Below are positions 1 to 8,285 of a stretch of DNA of 10,478 nt, piece after piece. The stretch is taken from NCBI GenBank assembly GCA_900769545.1, contig CAAGGZ010000063.1, positions 1-10,478 of the forward strand. The letters run 5' to 3'. Below the pieces are notes generated by a model. The model was given only the letters and a program-made list of their open reading frames with translations. It was not told where the DNA came from and searched no databases. The stretch comes from Clostridia bacterium (GTDB lineage Bacteria > Bacillota > Clostridia > Christensenellales > Borkfalkiaceae). Within the stretch, counting starts at the first letter, position 1. Each line of letters starts with the position of its first letter. The position numbers and the translations under genes are program-made.

Positions 1-1066
1 CTTGCGCAGAAATTACTTCATCAATTCCGTCTACTTGCTTATACCACGTTGCTACAAGGTTCATATCCCCTGCAACAGGCGTGTTCACATTATAAATTTC
101 GCCGTCAAGCGTCCATGCCTTGAAAATATAACCGTCTAATACGGGCGTTACAGGAGCAATTTTTTCGTTGTACGCTACATTCTGCGTTTCCACTGCGCTA
201 CCGCCCATCGCATTAAAGGAAACCTTATAAACTTTTGCGTCTGCAATCGCTTCTACAATAATGGGTTCATTGGAGAATACAAGACATTCTTCCAAGGATT
301 TGCTCCATCTTGCATTTTCGTAATGTTCGGGAACATCAGGAACCGCAGGAAGCGCAAAGTCTGCCGTCGTTTCATACGTATAAGTCAATTCCGTTTCATT
401 CTTATCAAAGTCAACGAATTTAACCGTGTAAATCTTAATGTCGCAAAGCGCTTCTACAACGATTGCTTCTTCCGAGAATACAAGACATTCTTCTACCGAC
501 TTACTCCATCTTGCATTCTCATAATATTCAGGAGCCGTAGGAACCGCAGGAAGCGCAAACGTCGTCAACGTTTCATACGTATAGGTCAATTCCGTTTCAT
601 TTTCATCAAAGTCAACGAATTTAACCGTATAGGTCTTTGCCGTAAACTTCGCTGTAAGCGTAATGTTTTCCGTTACCGTATCCGTTTCGAAATTCCATGC
701 TACGTCGCCGTTATACCAACCGTCAAAGGTATAATAATCCTTAACAGGATCTGCAGGTTTTTCAACCTTTCCGTCTTTTTCCACCTTCTGTTCTGCTACG
801 TCTGCGCCTGCAAACGTTACCGCGTAGAATTCATCCGCTCCGGGAGGCAATTCACTCGAGTTTTCCTCTTCGGAAGAAGAATCTTCCACAGAGCTAGAAC
901 TTTCTTCAGAACTTTCCGAAGGTGTTTCGTTGCTTGCAGCAGGCGATTCAACCGAGCTGGAAGATTCCGAGCTGTCAGAAGACCCAAGCAACGAACAACC
1001 TGCGCTAACGCCAACAAAAGTCATTGTTAAACAAAGCAATAACGTAATAAGTTTTTTGTTTCTCAT
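1..1066 (-). CDS. Lipoprotein with InlB B-type (Listeria-Bacteroides) repeats, C-terminus outside window
   Basis: This is a partial gene: 355 codons are visible and the frame is still open at the left edge. The start ATG (1064-1066) has AAGGAG at 1074-1079, 7 bases upstream, and lies 18 bases after the stop of the DUF4838 gene, so it is probably cotranscribed with it. Residues 1-24 form a lipoprotein signal ending VSAGC, with Cys24 the likely lipidated residue. Residues 28-75 are a Ser/Glu-rich low-complexity linker, of the kind that spans the Gram-positive wall. Beta-rich modules follow. One at about 80-145 contains the typical FDGW motif. Two 67-residue tandem copies lie at 146-212 and 213-279. 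A third, more canonical B-repeat at about 280-345 has GYIFKAW and ends LVATW. Such repeats (PF09479-like) are usually surface or adhesive modules. No catalytic domain is visible. Its role in glycan binding is inferred only from the operon. Confidence 0.88.
   Translation of the reverse strand, partial: MRNKKLITLLLCLTMTFVGVSAGCSLLGSSDSSESSSSVESPAASNETPSESSEESSSSVEDSSSEEENSSELPPGADEFYAVTFAGADVAEQKVEKDGKVEKPADPVKDYYTFDGWYNGDVAWNFETDTVTENITLTAKFTAKTYTVKFVDFDENETELTYTYETLTTFALPAVPTAPEYYENARWSKSVEECLVFSEEAIVVEALCDIKIYTVKFVDFDKNETELTYTYETTADFALPAVPDVPEHYENARWSKSLEECLVFSNEPIIVEAIADAKVYKVSFNAMGGSAVETQNVAYNEKIAPVTPVLDGYIFKAWTLDGEIYNVNTPVAGDMNLVATWYKQVDGIDEVISAQ
230..631 (-). repeat. Two tandem 201-bp in-frame repeats encoding 67-residue modules
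   Basis: The copies lie at 431-631 and 230-430. Each begins with YTVKFVDFD and contains ENARWSKS and EECLVFS. By eye about 52 of 67 residues are identical. The shared DNA block tcaacgaatttaaccgt starts at 411 and again at 612, which gives an exact 201-base period. The unit resembles a divergent B-repeat in which the usual G-W pair is replaced by R-W. It is an internal duplication within the lipoprotein, not a mobile or CRISPR repeat. Confidence 0.9.
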
Positions 1067-1084
1067 ATTTTATCTCCTTATCTA

Positions 1085-3040
1085 TTACTTTTTAAGATTA
1101 TCAAAGTAGCCAACTGTGTTTTCGCCGCCTTCTTTTACGCGGTTAATATCGAATTTCAACGCATAATAATTAAATTCGTCAACCAAAGCGTTCACTTCTC
1201 TTTGCGTATAATTATTCGAGTAATATTTTAACTTTGTGAAGGTGAGCGTAAGCTCCAGCTCTTTAATACGGTTTAAAAGTTTCGAATACATATCGGGGTC
1301 ATCGATTTTATAATGGTCTATCTTCTGATATGCACGCTTAAAAATCTTGTCAATGGCATCCACAACGCCTTCCGTCCAAATCTCTTTAGAACCGATATTT
1401 GAATAGATATCGTCCGTATAAGATTTGTCGTTTAAAATAGACGCTTGTTCGTAACGCATACGGGTTAAATCGTAATATTCACGGATTTCCGCGCTTGCGT
1501 CTTTATAGAAATGTTCCATAAACTCATCGACAAGCTCATCATAATTTTTCGAGGTATCCCAAAGAATTTGAGATTCTACGAAATAACGCATTTCTTGGAA
1601 ACAAGGCTGATTGGTGCCGTTTGCGCCTTGGCTGTGGATAAAGTCCACTCCGCATGCTGCGTAAACCTTCGCCTGTTCCGTAAACGTGTCAAAGTTGTTA
1701 AAATTATACATGAAATGATGGAAATTCGTGTCGTAGGTGTATAACAGGAATTCATTTTTTCTGCCTTCCAAGAAATCCATCCACTTCAACAAGTTCGCAT
1801 AGACCGTTGCGTTTTCCGCATCTAACAAGCCTTTGGAATAATCGGTATAAATAGGCGCGAAGTAGAAATCCACGTTGTCTGCCGTAGGAATAACTTTATC
1901 GCTATAAGGCACCCATTTGCCGTTCGCGTCCTGCTTTACGGGAGCTTCTTCCGTTGCATAATACGCAAATACAACGAGACGAATTTCACGTTCGGGACAT
2001 TCCTTTGCAACCCATTCGTTTACGTAATGCGCTACACGGTTAATAAAGTGCATTTGCAAACCGGCGTCGTTTAACGCCCAATCTGCTTTTGCCTGTCTAC
2101 AACGTTCGCAACCGCAGAAAATCGTTGTATCCGCTTGCCCTACGCCAAAGTAAATTTTGCCGGGTTCTCTTTCAATTCTTGCAATAATGTCGTTTGCCGC
2201 TTCCTGATAGAGTTCTTCCCCTGCCGTCCAACAAAGCTGCGCGCCCGTTTCCGAGAACCAATGGTCAGGAGTACCGTCTTCTTTTACCGTACCGTATTTA
2301 TGCGAGTCAAACCACTTTTCCTTGTCAATAATGCCGCCTTTACGCAACTGAATGTGCATTTCGCCGCCCCACGCCCACAGCGCGTCTCTTCTGAACGTAC
2401 GCGTTCTGCGGAGATAATCTTCATGGGAATGTAAAAAGGCGTTCCACGTCGTCATTGTACGAAAATCAAAGGAGGGATCTGCAACAATATCGTACTTGTA
2501 CAAATTAACGGTGTCCTTTTCTTCGTAGTAAATTTCGTCGATATAATAATAACGATAACCGATAGATGTTTCAAGTAAGTCGTAAACGCCGTACACACAG
2601 CCAAGTCCATCGCCGTCCGAACGAATAAACAACTGATTTCCAATCGTTTTCATAATATAACCGCTATCGTCCAACGTACCGTCTGTCTGTACGCCTTTTT
2701 CATCAGCATACGCCGTATTGCCGATACTGATGATTGCCGATTTATCGGAAATCGAATATGCGCTCTCGTGCGCAACCGTCAATTCTGCTTTCGTTGCTAA
2801 CTCCATAAAGTAAGTCAACTCGTTTGCAGCCATATACTCATTTTCCGTAGGCGTTTCGGGGAGCAATATTATATATTCGCTTGTACCTTGTTCTACAAGC
2901 TTATACCCCGATTCTTCGTACTTAATTGTATCCTCGTCGCTATCAACATTGGGTTTCTTTATATTGCAACTGCAGCCTGCAAATGCCGATACAGCAAAAA
3001 CAAACGCAAATGCCAAAGATAAAATTTTAGTCTTTTTCAT
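1085..3040 (-). CDS. DUF4838 glycoside-hydrolase-like lipoprotein
   Basis: A 651-residue, probably lipid-anchored surface protein. Residues 1-23 are a signal ending AFAGC, with Cys23 the likely lipidated residue. Residues about 45-185 look like the alpha/beta domain that precedes the barrel in GH20/GH67-type enzymes (I-L-L-P, AANEL, SIGNTA and GVYDLLE segments). Residues about 190-510 match DUF4838 (PF16126, in the TIM-barrel glycosidase clan as I recall). The key signature is GQAD followed by Cys309-x-Cys311-x2-Cys314, then aromatic-rich strands (VVFAYYAT, FYFAPIY, LLYTYDTNFHHF). The C-terminal part, about 515-651, is mostly helical. The start has AAGGAG (3049-3054) 8 bases upstream, overlapping the stop of the preceding gene. 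Next to an oligosaccharide-type importer it probably acts on a glycan outside the cell. The linkage cleaved is unknown, I cannot assign catalytic residues, and it could be a binding protein rather than an enzyme. Confidence 0.88.
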   Translation of the reverse strand: MKKTKILSLAFAFVFAVSAFAGCSCNIKKPNVDSDEDTIKYEESGYKLVEQGTSEYIILLPETPTENEYMAANELTYFMELATKAELTVAHESAYSISDKSAIISIGNTAYADEKGVQTDGTLDDSGYIMKTIGNQLFIRSDGDGLGCVYGVYDLLETSIGYRYYYIDEIYYEEKDTVNLYKYDIVADPSFDFRTMTTWNAFLHSHEDYLRRTRTFRRDALWAWGGEMHIQLRKGGIIDKEKWFDSHKYGTVKEDGTPDHWFSETGAQLCWTAGEELYQEAANDIIARIEREPGKIYFGVGQADTTIFCGCERCRQAKADWALNDAGLQMHFINRVAHYVNEWVAKECPEREIRLVVFAYYATEEAPVKQDANGKWVPYSDKVIPTADNVDFYFAPIYTDYSKGLLDAENATVYANLLKWMDFLEGRKNEFLLYTYDTNFHHFMYNFNNFDTFTEQAKVYAACGVDFIHSQGANGTNQPCFQEMRYFVESQILWDTSKNYDELVDEFMEHFYKDASAEIREYYDLTRMRYEQASILNDKSYTDDIYSNIGSKEIWTEGVVDAIDKIFKRAYQKIDHYKIDDPDMYSKLLNRIKELELTLTFTKLKYYSNNYTQREVNALVDEFNYYALKFDINRVKEGGENTVGYFDNLKK

Positions 3041-3052
3041 AATACACGCTCC

Positions 3053-6000
3053 TTATTTTGCTATAATCGTAAATGATTGCATCGTCAAATTATACTGCTC
3101 GTCGTATGCCATTACAGTGAGAACGTACTTGCCTTTTTGTTCCAACTTAAATGCCGTATCCGAAACCTTAAACGAAGAAGGATACACGCTGTTATTTGCA
3201 GAAAGGTAAGACGTTACCGCGCCGTTCTCATAATGATACAAAAGACGCATATCGCTGTTAGGTAAGCTGAGGAAAATATCGTAACTTACTTTATCGGAAT
3301 CATCCGAAACCGTTACCTCGGGAAGCGTTACCGTATCCCCTACTTTCTTCGTCATATCCGAGAAGCTTACTTCCAACGTAGGTGCAATAGAATCGAGCAC
3401 GCGGATATTTTGACCGATTCTCGTTCTGTTGCCCTCGGAGTCATAGGCATAATAATATACTTTATACGTACCCATTTCCTCCGTCTTGAAGGAAATATCT
3501 TTATCTGCATTTGTCTCCGCAACAACGTCCTTACCGGAAGGCGAAACAACCTTTACCGTCGCTGAAGTTACCTGACTCAAAACGTCGCTTGCAACAACGG
3601 CATAAACGGTAATCTCGTCGCCACGCTTTGCTTTTGTTATAATCTCTTCCGTCGTCTTAATTTCAGGACCTTTCGAATCTTTCGCTTCTTCGCCCGTTTT
3701 TCCACGGAAGCCAAGCGATTGATTATTGAGTAGCGAAAGCGAAACTTTACTGCTTGCTACAACGCCGTCAAAGGAGAACGTTGCGTATAAACCGTCGCTA
3801 AAACCAACAAATTTATTGCCGTTGTCGTCCAAATCTACGAACGTTACAGACACGTTGCTGGCATCATTCACAATACCGCTCTCGCAGTCGAAGTTCAGCT
3901 CAAAATATCCCTCTGCGCTAGGGAAAACCGTTTCTGCGCCGTAAGGTGTAGTAATCTTTACGCCGTCTTGCGTAAACGTGAATTTAAACGTAACGGTTAC
4001 GTCGCTCTTTGTTGCGTCAGAAAGCGTTACATTAAAGCTGTTAAACTTACAATTTTCGGAAAGATAATTCAAACCGAGTGTAAATGCAGAAGCTTTGAGA
4101 ACATTTACAAAGGAAACCGAAGCGTCTTCAGTAGCTGTCAAATCAATGCTATCCTCTACTTCCGTTACCTGCATCGTATTCGTGGCATCATAGAAGTATG
4201 CCGCTTGATTCTTACCGTGATCGCCGTCAATTACCAACAAATTCTTGCTGATTTCTCCGCAGACAATATCATTGCCCTTTAATGCGCGGCATACAATACT
4301 TGCTTGCGCAGAAGAGTTATCGGCAGTGAACGTTCTCGTTTCATCCAGCTCTGTACCGTTCACAAGATAAACCATCTTGCAATTCACAACTTCTCCGTTA
4401 TAACAGGTAAACGCCTCTATTTCAGGAATCGTGTATTTAAAGCCTGCAATAAGAAGTTCCGGCAAGACAATATCATTCATAAACACCGTTTCTTCATTTT
4501 CGGTAACTTCAATCGTCAATACGGACGATTCGGATACTCCGTAATAATCCGTTGCAGTATAAATAATCTGATAATCGCCTAACTTTTCGGGAATGAACGT
4601 ATTGTCCTCAACTTCAATCTCTTCCCCGTCAGGATCCAATGCCGTCATCGACATTTTCAAAGAGCCCGTGCCGCCAAACGCCCTTATCTTGCTTGCAGCA
4701 GGCACGCTTACTTCTGTAAACGCCTGTACGCTGAAATCTTCGGGAAGATTGGACAACACAATTTGTTCCGCATTGGCAATACACTCAAAAGAATATTCTT
4801 CTACAGAGCTATTCCCTGTATAATCGGTTGCAACGTAGCGAATGGTGTATTTCCCGAGCTTGTCTGTTACAAACTTGCCGTTTCTTACTACAACGTCGCT
4901 CTTCGCGCCCGTAAATGTATTCTCATAAGTAACCGTCGTATCAATTTGAACGTTCAAATCAAAGAAATCGTATGCTGTGCAAGGGAAAATAGAATAATTT
5001 GTACCAAGCAAAGCATTGGGAGCTTTCTTCTCGCCGCCAAGATCTACGTTGATTTGCGGAGCAACCGTGTCAACGATTTCCTCTTGGTCCAAACGAAGCC
5101 CGCCGATTTCATTAAAAATAACTCTACCGCCTGCTTCTTTGGTATCGATGAAGGAAACGCTCAAATTCGCTTTTCCGCTCTCGAAACCACTCCATACGTT
5201 ACCGCCGAAAACAACAGGATCGTCAAAATCGACAACCAAGAGCATTCTATTTTCGTAAGTGGGCATATAGATTGCATTTTCCGTTGCTTCGTAAAACAAT
5301 TTAATGGAATAGAGCGAATAACCGTTCAAAACTTCCGCGCGGAAACTGGATGGCGAGGAAGTACCGTAAATATCCTTCGCCTGCCAATACGGTACGCCTC
5401 TATCATAATTCATACCGCCGGCTGTTTGTCCGTTGGCTGCGCCGTTCACGTAAATAACGTGCTTAGGCGAACCACCGTCCGCATGTCCGTCCGTAATCGT
5501 CAATCTAAAATAGGACGATTCGTCTACAGAATCGGTAAATGTCAAAACCATTTGCATAAAATCGGCTTCGCCTTGTTCAAGGGGTTCAACCGTTCCTTCA
5601 AACAATATGTCGTCTTTAGTAAGACTTGCCATATCGATTTCTCTGTCAAACGTAATGGTTGCGCCGCTCTTAATGTCAACGGCTACGCCTCTAAATGCCT
5701 CGTCTTCATTGTATTTATAATTTGCTACGCCGTCCACACTTGCGAGCGCGTTGGTTTTGAACAAATCTGCCGAACCCAATACCCCCAAACAATCTTCCGT
5801 ATGGACAACCGCGCCATTCAACGTATATTCTACAACGTATCTGCCGCCCTCCGTTACTGTGAATTTAGAACCTGCATACGCATTACCGCTGGGCGTGATA
5901 ATATTTGCAACAGTTTTTACCACCTTATCGCCGCTTTGCGCGTAATAACTGGGCACAGTTACTACTTCACCGATGAGCGCGCGCTCTGCAAGCGGACTTT

Positions 6001-6115
6001 CCAAGCCGACTTCGTGTTGGTTATCAGCAAGGGCAATAATCCCTACCGACGTGCAAACGCCAACCGCCACGGAAAGAACGGATGCAAGAATTAAAGATTT
6101 CGTGCGTTTTTTCAT
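3053..6115 (-). CDS. Large secreted multi-domain Ig-like protein
   Basis: A 1020-residue extracellular protein. Residues 1-30 are a signal peptide with likely cleavage after ALA. At least five Ig-like beta modules are suggested by the recurring G-x-Y-x-V-x-Y-x-A-x-D core: about 40-105, 350-445, 455-538, 820-908 and 910-1020, with a weaker one at 545-630. Clear examples are GKYTIRYVATDYTGN (421-435), GDYQIIYTATDYYG (513-526) and GTYKVYYYAYDSEGN (882-896). Between them lie two longer, Asp/Phe-rich beta segments (about 115-345 and 635-805), which could be carbohydrate-binding or lectin-like jelly rolls; this is inference. There is no LPXTG motif, C-terminal membrane segment or SLH domain, so how it stays on the cell is unclear. 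Its ATG shares one base with the stop of the upstream permease gene, suggesting translational coupling. Probable role: binding or presenting a glycan for the transporter. Confidence 0.9.
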   Translation of the reverse strand: MKKRTKSLILASVLSVAVGVCTSVGIIALADNQHEVGLESPLAERALIGEVVTVPSYYAQSGDKVVKTVANIITPSGNAYAGSKFTVTEGGRYVVEYTLNGAVVHTEDCLGVLGSADLFKTNALASVDGVANYKYNEDEAFRGVAVDIKSGATITFDREIDMASLTKDDILFEGTVEPLEQGEADFMQMVLTFTDSVDESSYFRLTITDGHADGGSPKHVIYVNGAANGQTAGGMNYDRGVPYWQAKDIYGTSSPSSFRAEVLNGYSLYSIKLFYEATENAIYMPTYENRMLLVVDFDDPVVFGGNVWSGFESGKANLSVSFIDTKEAGGRVIFNEIGGLRLDQEEIVDTVAPQINVDLGGEKKAPNALLGTNYSIFPCTAYDFFDLNVQIDTTVTYENTFTGAKSDVVVRNGKFVTDKLGKYTIRYVATDYTGNSSVEEYSFECIANAEQIVLSNLPEDFSVQAFTEVSVPAASKIRAFGGTGSLKMSMTALDPDGEEIEVEDNTFIPEKLGDYQIIYTATDYYGVSESSVLTIEVTENEETVFMNDIVLPELLIAGFKYTIPEIEAFTCYNGEVVNCKMVYLVNGTELDETRTFTADNSSAQASIVCRALKGNDIVCGEISKNLLVIDGDHGKNQAAYFYDATNTMQVTEVEDSIDLTATEDASVSFVNVLKASAFTLGLNYLSENCKFNSFNVTLSDATKSDVTVTFKFTFTQDGVKITTPYGAETVFPSAEGYFELNFDCESGIVNDASNVSVTFVDLDDNGNKFVGFSDGLYATFSFDGVVASSKVSLSLLNNQSLGFRGKTGEEAKDSKGPEIKTTEEIITKAKRGDEITVYAVVASDVLSQVTSATVKVVSPSGKDVVAETNADKDISFKTEEMGTYKVYYYAYDSEGNRTRIGQNIRVLDSIAPTLEVSFSDMTKKVGDTVTLPEVTVSDDSDKVSYDIFLSLPNSDMRLLYHYENGAVTSYLSANNSVYPSSFKVSDTAFKLEQKGKYVLTVMAYDEQYNLTMQSFTIIAK

Positions 6116-7014
6116 TAACCTTTTACGCCTCCTATAGACATATTCGTCATAACTTTCTTATTAAAAATAAGGAAAAGAACAATAATGGGAATTGCAACAA
6201 TAATCATCGCCGCAAGCTTTACGGGCGTTGCGCCCATTTGCCCCGTTGTAACTCGAACAAAGTAATACATACCGTATGCCACAACAGGACGGGACTCCCA
6301 ATAAATCATCGGGATTTGATAATCGTTCCAATAAGCAATAAAGTTCAACAGAATTACCGTTGTAATCGTTCCTGTTGCAATAGGGAAAATAATCCTAAGC
6401 ATAATATGCGCGTCGGACGCGCCGTCAATTTCCGCTGCTTCGGTGAAATCCTTAGGAATTGATTTGAATTGCGCATAAAACACAAGGAAATATATACCTA
6501 AGAAATTCGCCTTTAAGACGTATAATCCGAGCACGGAATCCATAAGGTTAAGCCTTTCCACCATCGCTATTTCCGACGGGAGCGAGCCGACAATAGGAAT
6601 CGCCATTGTTGCGAGCACGATGCCGTATACAATTTTACCGAGATAATAATTATATCTCGCTACCAAATACGCCATTACGCAAGGCACCATTGTATTCACA
6701 ATCGCGCAACCGCCTGCGTAGAGAATGGAGTTCCAAAACATTCTCGTAACGTGTACGGAACCGTCTAATACAGGGATTTTAAACTCCTTAAAAGCAAGGG
6801 AGAAATTGTCAAACGTCATATTGTTGAAGCCTAGCATCAACTCTACGTTCTTTCTTGCCGTTGCCAGACGGTAAATATTATAATTTTTAAAAGTCGTAAT
6901 AAGCGCCCATATAATGGGGATAAAGAAAATAATCGTATATAAAGCGAGAATTAAGAATAAGACCGTCAAAATTACGCTGAAATTAAAACGTTTTTTATGT
7001 TTGATTTTTTCCAT
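6115..7014 (-). CDS. ABC sugar-type transporter permease, MalG/LacG-like
   Basis: A 299-residue inner-membrane permease of the carbohydrate uptake (CUT1) type. Hydrophobic segments lie at about 14-38, 95-118, 128-146, 162-182, 212-230 and 266-285, giving the six helices expected of MalG-like subunits. The cytoplasmic EAA loop, which contacts the ATPase, is clear at 192-211: EAAEIDGAS, then I-I-F-P. Length and topology are normal for the family. The start is supported by GAGGAG (7023-7028) 8 bases upstream, formed by the last Glu codons of the partner permease. The two permease genes are 5 bases apart and should form a heterodimer. The gene ends GGVKG, and its stop overlaps the start of the next gene. 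Substrate cannot be read from the sequence; by family it would be an oligosaccharide or similar solute. Confidence 0.95.
   Translation of the reverse strand: MEKIKHKKRFNFSVILTVLFLILALYTIIFFIPIIWALITTFKNYNIYRLATARKNVELMLGFNNMTFDNFSLAFKEFKIPVLDGSVHVTRMFWNSILYAGGCAIVNTMVPCVMAYLVARYNYYLGKIVYGIVLATMAIPIVGSLPSEIAMVERLNLMDSVLGLYVLKANFLGIYFLVFYAQFKSIPKDFTEAAEIDGASDAHIMLRIIFPIATGTITTVILLNFIAYWNDYQIPMIYWESRPVVAYGMYYFVRVTTGQMGATPVKLAAMIIVAIPIIVLFLIFNKKVMTNMSIGGVKG
6116..6133 (-). promoter_or_regulatory. Ribosome site of the Ig-like protein, embedded in the permease 3' end
   Basis: A full AGGAGG (plus 6128-6133) lies in the Gly-Gly codons at the end of the MalG-like gene. It is 12 bases before the ATG at 6115, longer than the 7-8 bases seen at the other genes here. 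The permease stop and this ATG share a base (TAATG). The long spacing and the overlap suggest that ribosomes finishing the permease re-initiate on the Ig gene. Confidence 0.6.
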
Positions 7015-7019
7015 AACGC

Positions 7020-8285
7020 TTACTCCTCAAATCTCTTACTAAATCTTCTAAACAAGATGGTAGGTACCAACGCAAGCACCGTACAACAAAGACCTAATGC
7101 GCTTGCATAGCCGTAATATACTCTACCGAAGCCAAGTTTAGAATTGGGCTGTACCAATACGAACATATAATAACCGAGCGTATTCGTTTTCGAGAAGTCA
7201 AACGCGTCTTCACCATAGAAATTAAAGATATTTGCTTGGTTTGTAAACGCGCCTGCAATCGTCGCAATTAAGAAGGTAGAAACTGTACCCATAATGTCGG
7301 GAAGAATAACAAATATAAGCTCTACCAACGGTTTTGCGCCGTCAAGCTCTGCCGCTTCCAACACGGACGGAGAAATTTGCTCCATAGCGTTGCTGTATAA
7401 CAGCACTTGCGTCCCGAAACCCATAAATACCGTATAACCGATAATTGTCGTCAAACGCACGGAAGAATCCGTACTGTCCAACAATTTTTGCCAACCGAAT
7501 ACTGCGGGCAAAACGTCCGAGGTAAACAATTTGAAAATAATTGTCATTAAAATAGCGGGAAGAATGGAAGGCAAAAACAAAACGAATCTAAAGAATCGCC
7601 CCGTCCCCTTTCGTTTGAATATGTAGTAGGAGAAGAAAATTGCAATACCCGTACCGCAAACGGTTGTAAAAAACCACAAAATAAGTGAATTTTTTAACGC
7701 CGTCAAGACAACGGTACTGTCTACACAATTATCGATGATTTGCTTAAAGTTAGCAAAAATATCTTCTGTCAAAAATACAAATTTGCTGTTTTCATACTTC
7801 TGAAAAGCGAGCAAAATACTTTGAAAGTTTACACCGATATAGAAAATGCAAAACTGCAATAATGGCAATACCATTAGCGAATAATAAAATATCTTTTTAT
7901 TATTGATTTTTAAGCATTTTTTCGGCGAGGGAGAGGCGGTTGCTACAACCACCTCTTGCTCTGCCTTAAACGTTTTTTTGCATTTTTTACATTTAGACTT
8001 TTCTTCTACTTTAACAACTTCCGCTGTCTCCTGCGCAGCCTCTTCTACAAGCGGCGTAGAAATTACTTCTTCCGCCGCCGTTTCAAAAGCTGTGTCAAGT
8101 TCTTCACACGTGCATGCCTCTTCGCTTTCCTCTTCGCAGATATATGCTCGTTTTAAACGAACTCTGATAATTTCTGCGCAAATGGGACAACGATACGCTT
8201 TGCAGGTATCTGCCGCTTTTAACGTCGCTCCGCAATGCGGACATTGCACGTTATAATTATTGTTTTTTTCTTGTTCTTGACTCAT
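7020..8285 (-). CDS. ABC sugar-type transporter permease, MalF/UgpA-like, with N-terminal zinc-ribbon extension
   Basis: A 421-residue protein. Residues about 131-421 are a standard MalF/UgpA-like permease with hydrophobic segments near 133-158, 197-221, 231-252, 279-297, 331-347 and 393-411. The EAA loop at 310-329 (EAAELDGA, then I-L-P) would dock an ATPase. Residues 1-130 are extra. They hold a CPHC (15-18) and CPIC (33-36) pair typical of a zinc ribbon, further cysteines at 28, 50, 58 and 60, an acidic Glu/Ala-rich stretch (51-96), and a second CKKC (99-102) near the first membrane helix. No methionine lies between residue 1 and the first helix, so the extension cannot be removed by choosing a later ATG. 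The ribosome site is weak (GGGG at 8296-8299). The extension should be cytoplasmic. Its function is unknown: metal sensing, regulation or protein contact are all possible. Confidence 0.93.
   Translation of the reverse strand: MSQEQEKNNNYNVQCPHCGATLKAADTCKAYRCPICAEIIRVRLKRAYICEEESEEACTCEELDTAFETAAEEVISTPLVEEAAQETAEVVKVEEKSKCKKCKKTFKAEQEVVVATASPSPKKCLKINNKKIFYYSLMVLPLLQFCIFYIGVNFQSILLAFQKYENSKFVFLTEDIFANFKQIIDNCVDSTVVLTALKNSLILWFFTTVCGTGIAIFFSYYIFKRKGTGRFFRFVLFLPSILPAILMTIIFKLFTSDVLPAVFGWQKLLDSTDSSVRLTTIIGYTVFMGFGTQVLLYSNAMEQISPSVLEAAELDGAKPLVELIFVILPDIMGTVSTFLIATIAGAFTNQANIFNFYGEDAFDFSKTNTLGYYMFVLVQPNSKLGFGRVYYGYASALGLCCTVLALVPTILFRRFSKRFEE
7914..8249 (-). other. Cysteine-rich zinc-ribbon and acidic linker region of the MalF-like permease
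   Basis: This domain-level entry covers about residues 13-124 of the permease at 7020-8285. The visible pattern is C-x2-C at 15/18, C-x2-C at 33/36, then C50, C58 and C60, then C-x2-C at 99/102 and C124. The first two pairs, separated by 14 residues, are a classic four-cysteine zinc ribbon. The later cysteines could form a second, looser site. The linker between them is strongly acidic, and the segment just before the first helix is basic (Lys-rich), consistent with a cytoplasmic location under the positive-inside rule. Confidence 0.75.

Noticed and set aside
230..631. CRISPR-like or mobile repeat
   Set aside because: There are only two 201-base units with no short repeat-spacer pattern, in frame inside a surface protein.
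323..1030. 235-codon plus-strand open frame
   Set aside because: It is antisense to the B-repeat lipoprotein, and its apparent repeats simply mirror the 201-base duplication. The translation is Arg/Phe-rich nonsense.
6053..6055. Lipidation of Cys21 in the Ig-like protein
   Set aside because: The residues before it are V-G-V, and Val at -1 does not fit a lipobox. Cleavage after ALA at residue 30 is more likely.
4763..6094. 443-codon plus-strand open frame
   Set aside because: It is fully antisense to the Ig-like gene, whose protein shows clear signal peptide and repeat motifs. The plus-strand translation is Cys/Arg/Ile-rich with no recognisable domain.
7903..8256. Plus-strand open frame opposite the zinc-ribbon region, raising the question of which strand is coding
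   Set aside because: The minus strand gives CPHC/CPIC pairs and runs unbroken into a certain permease. The plus frame is Ser/Ala-rich with no domain or ribosome site.
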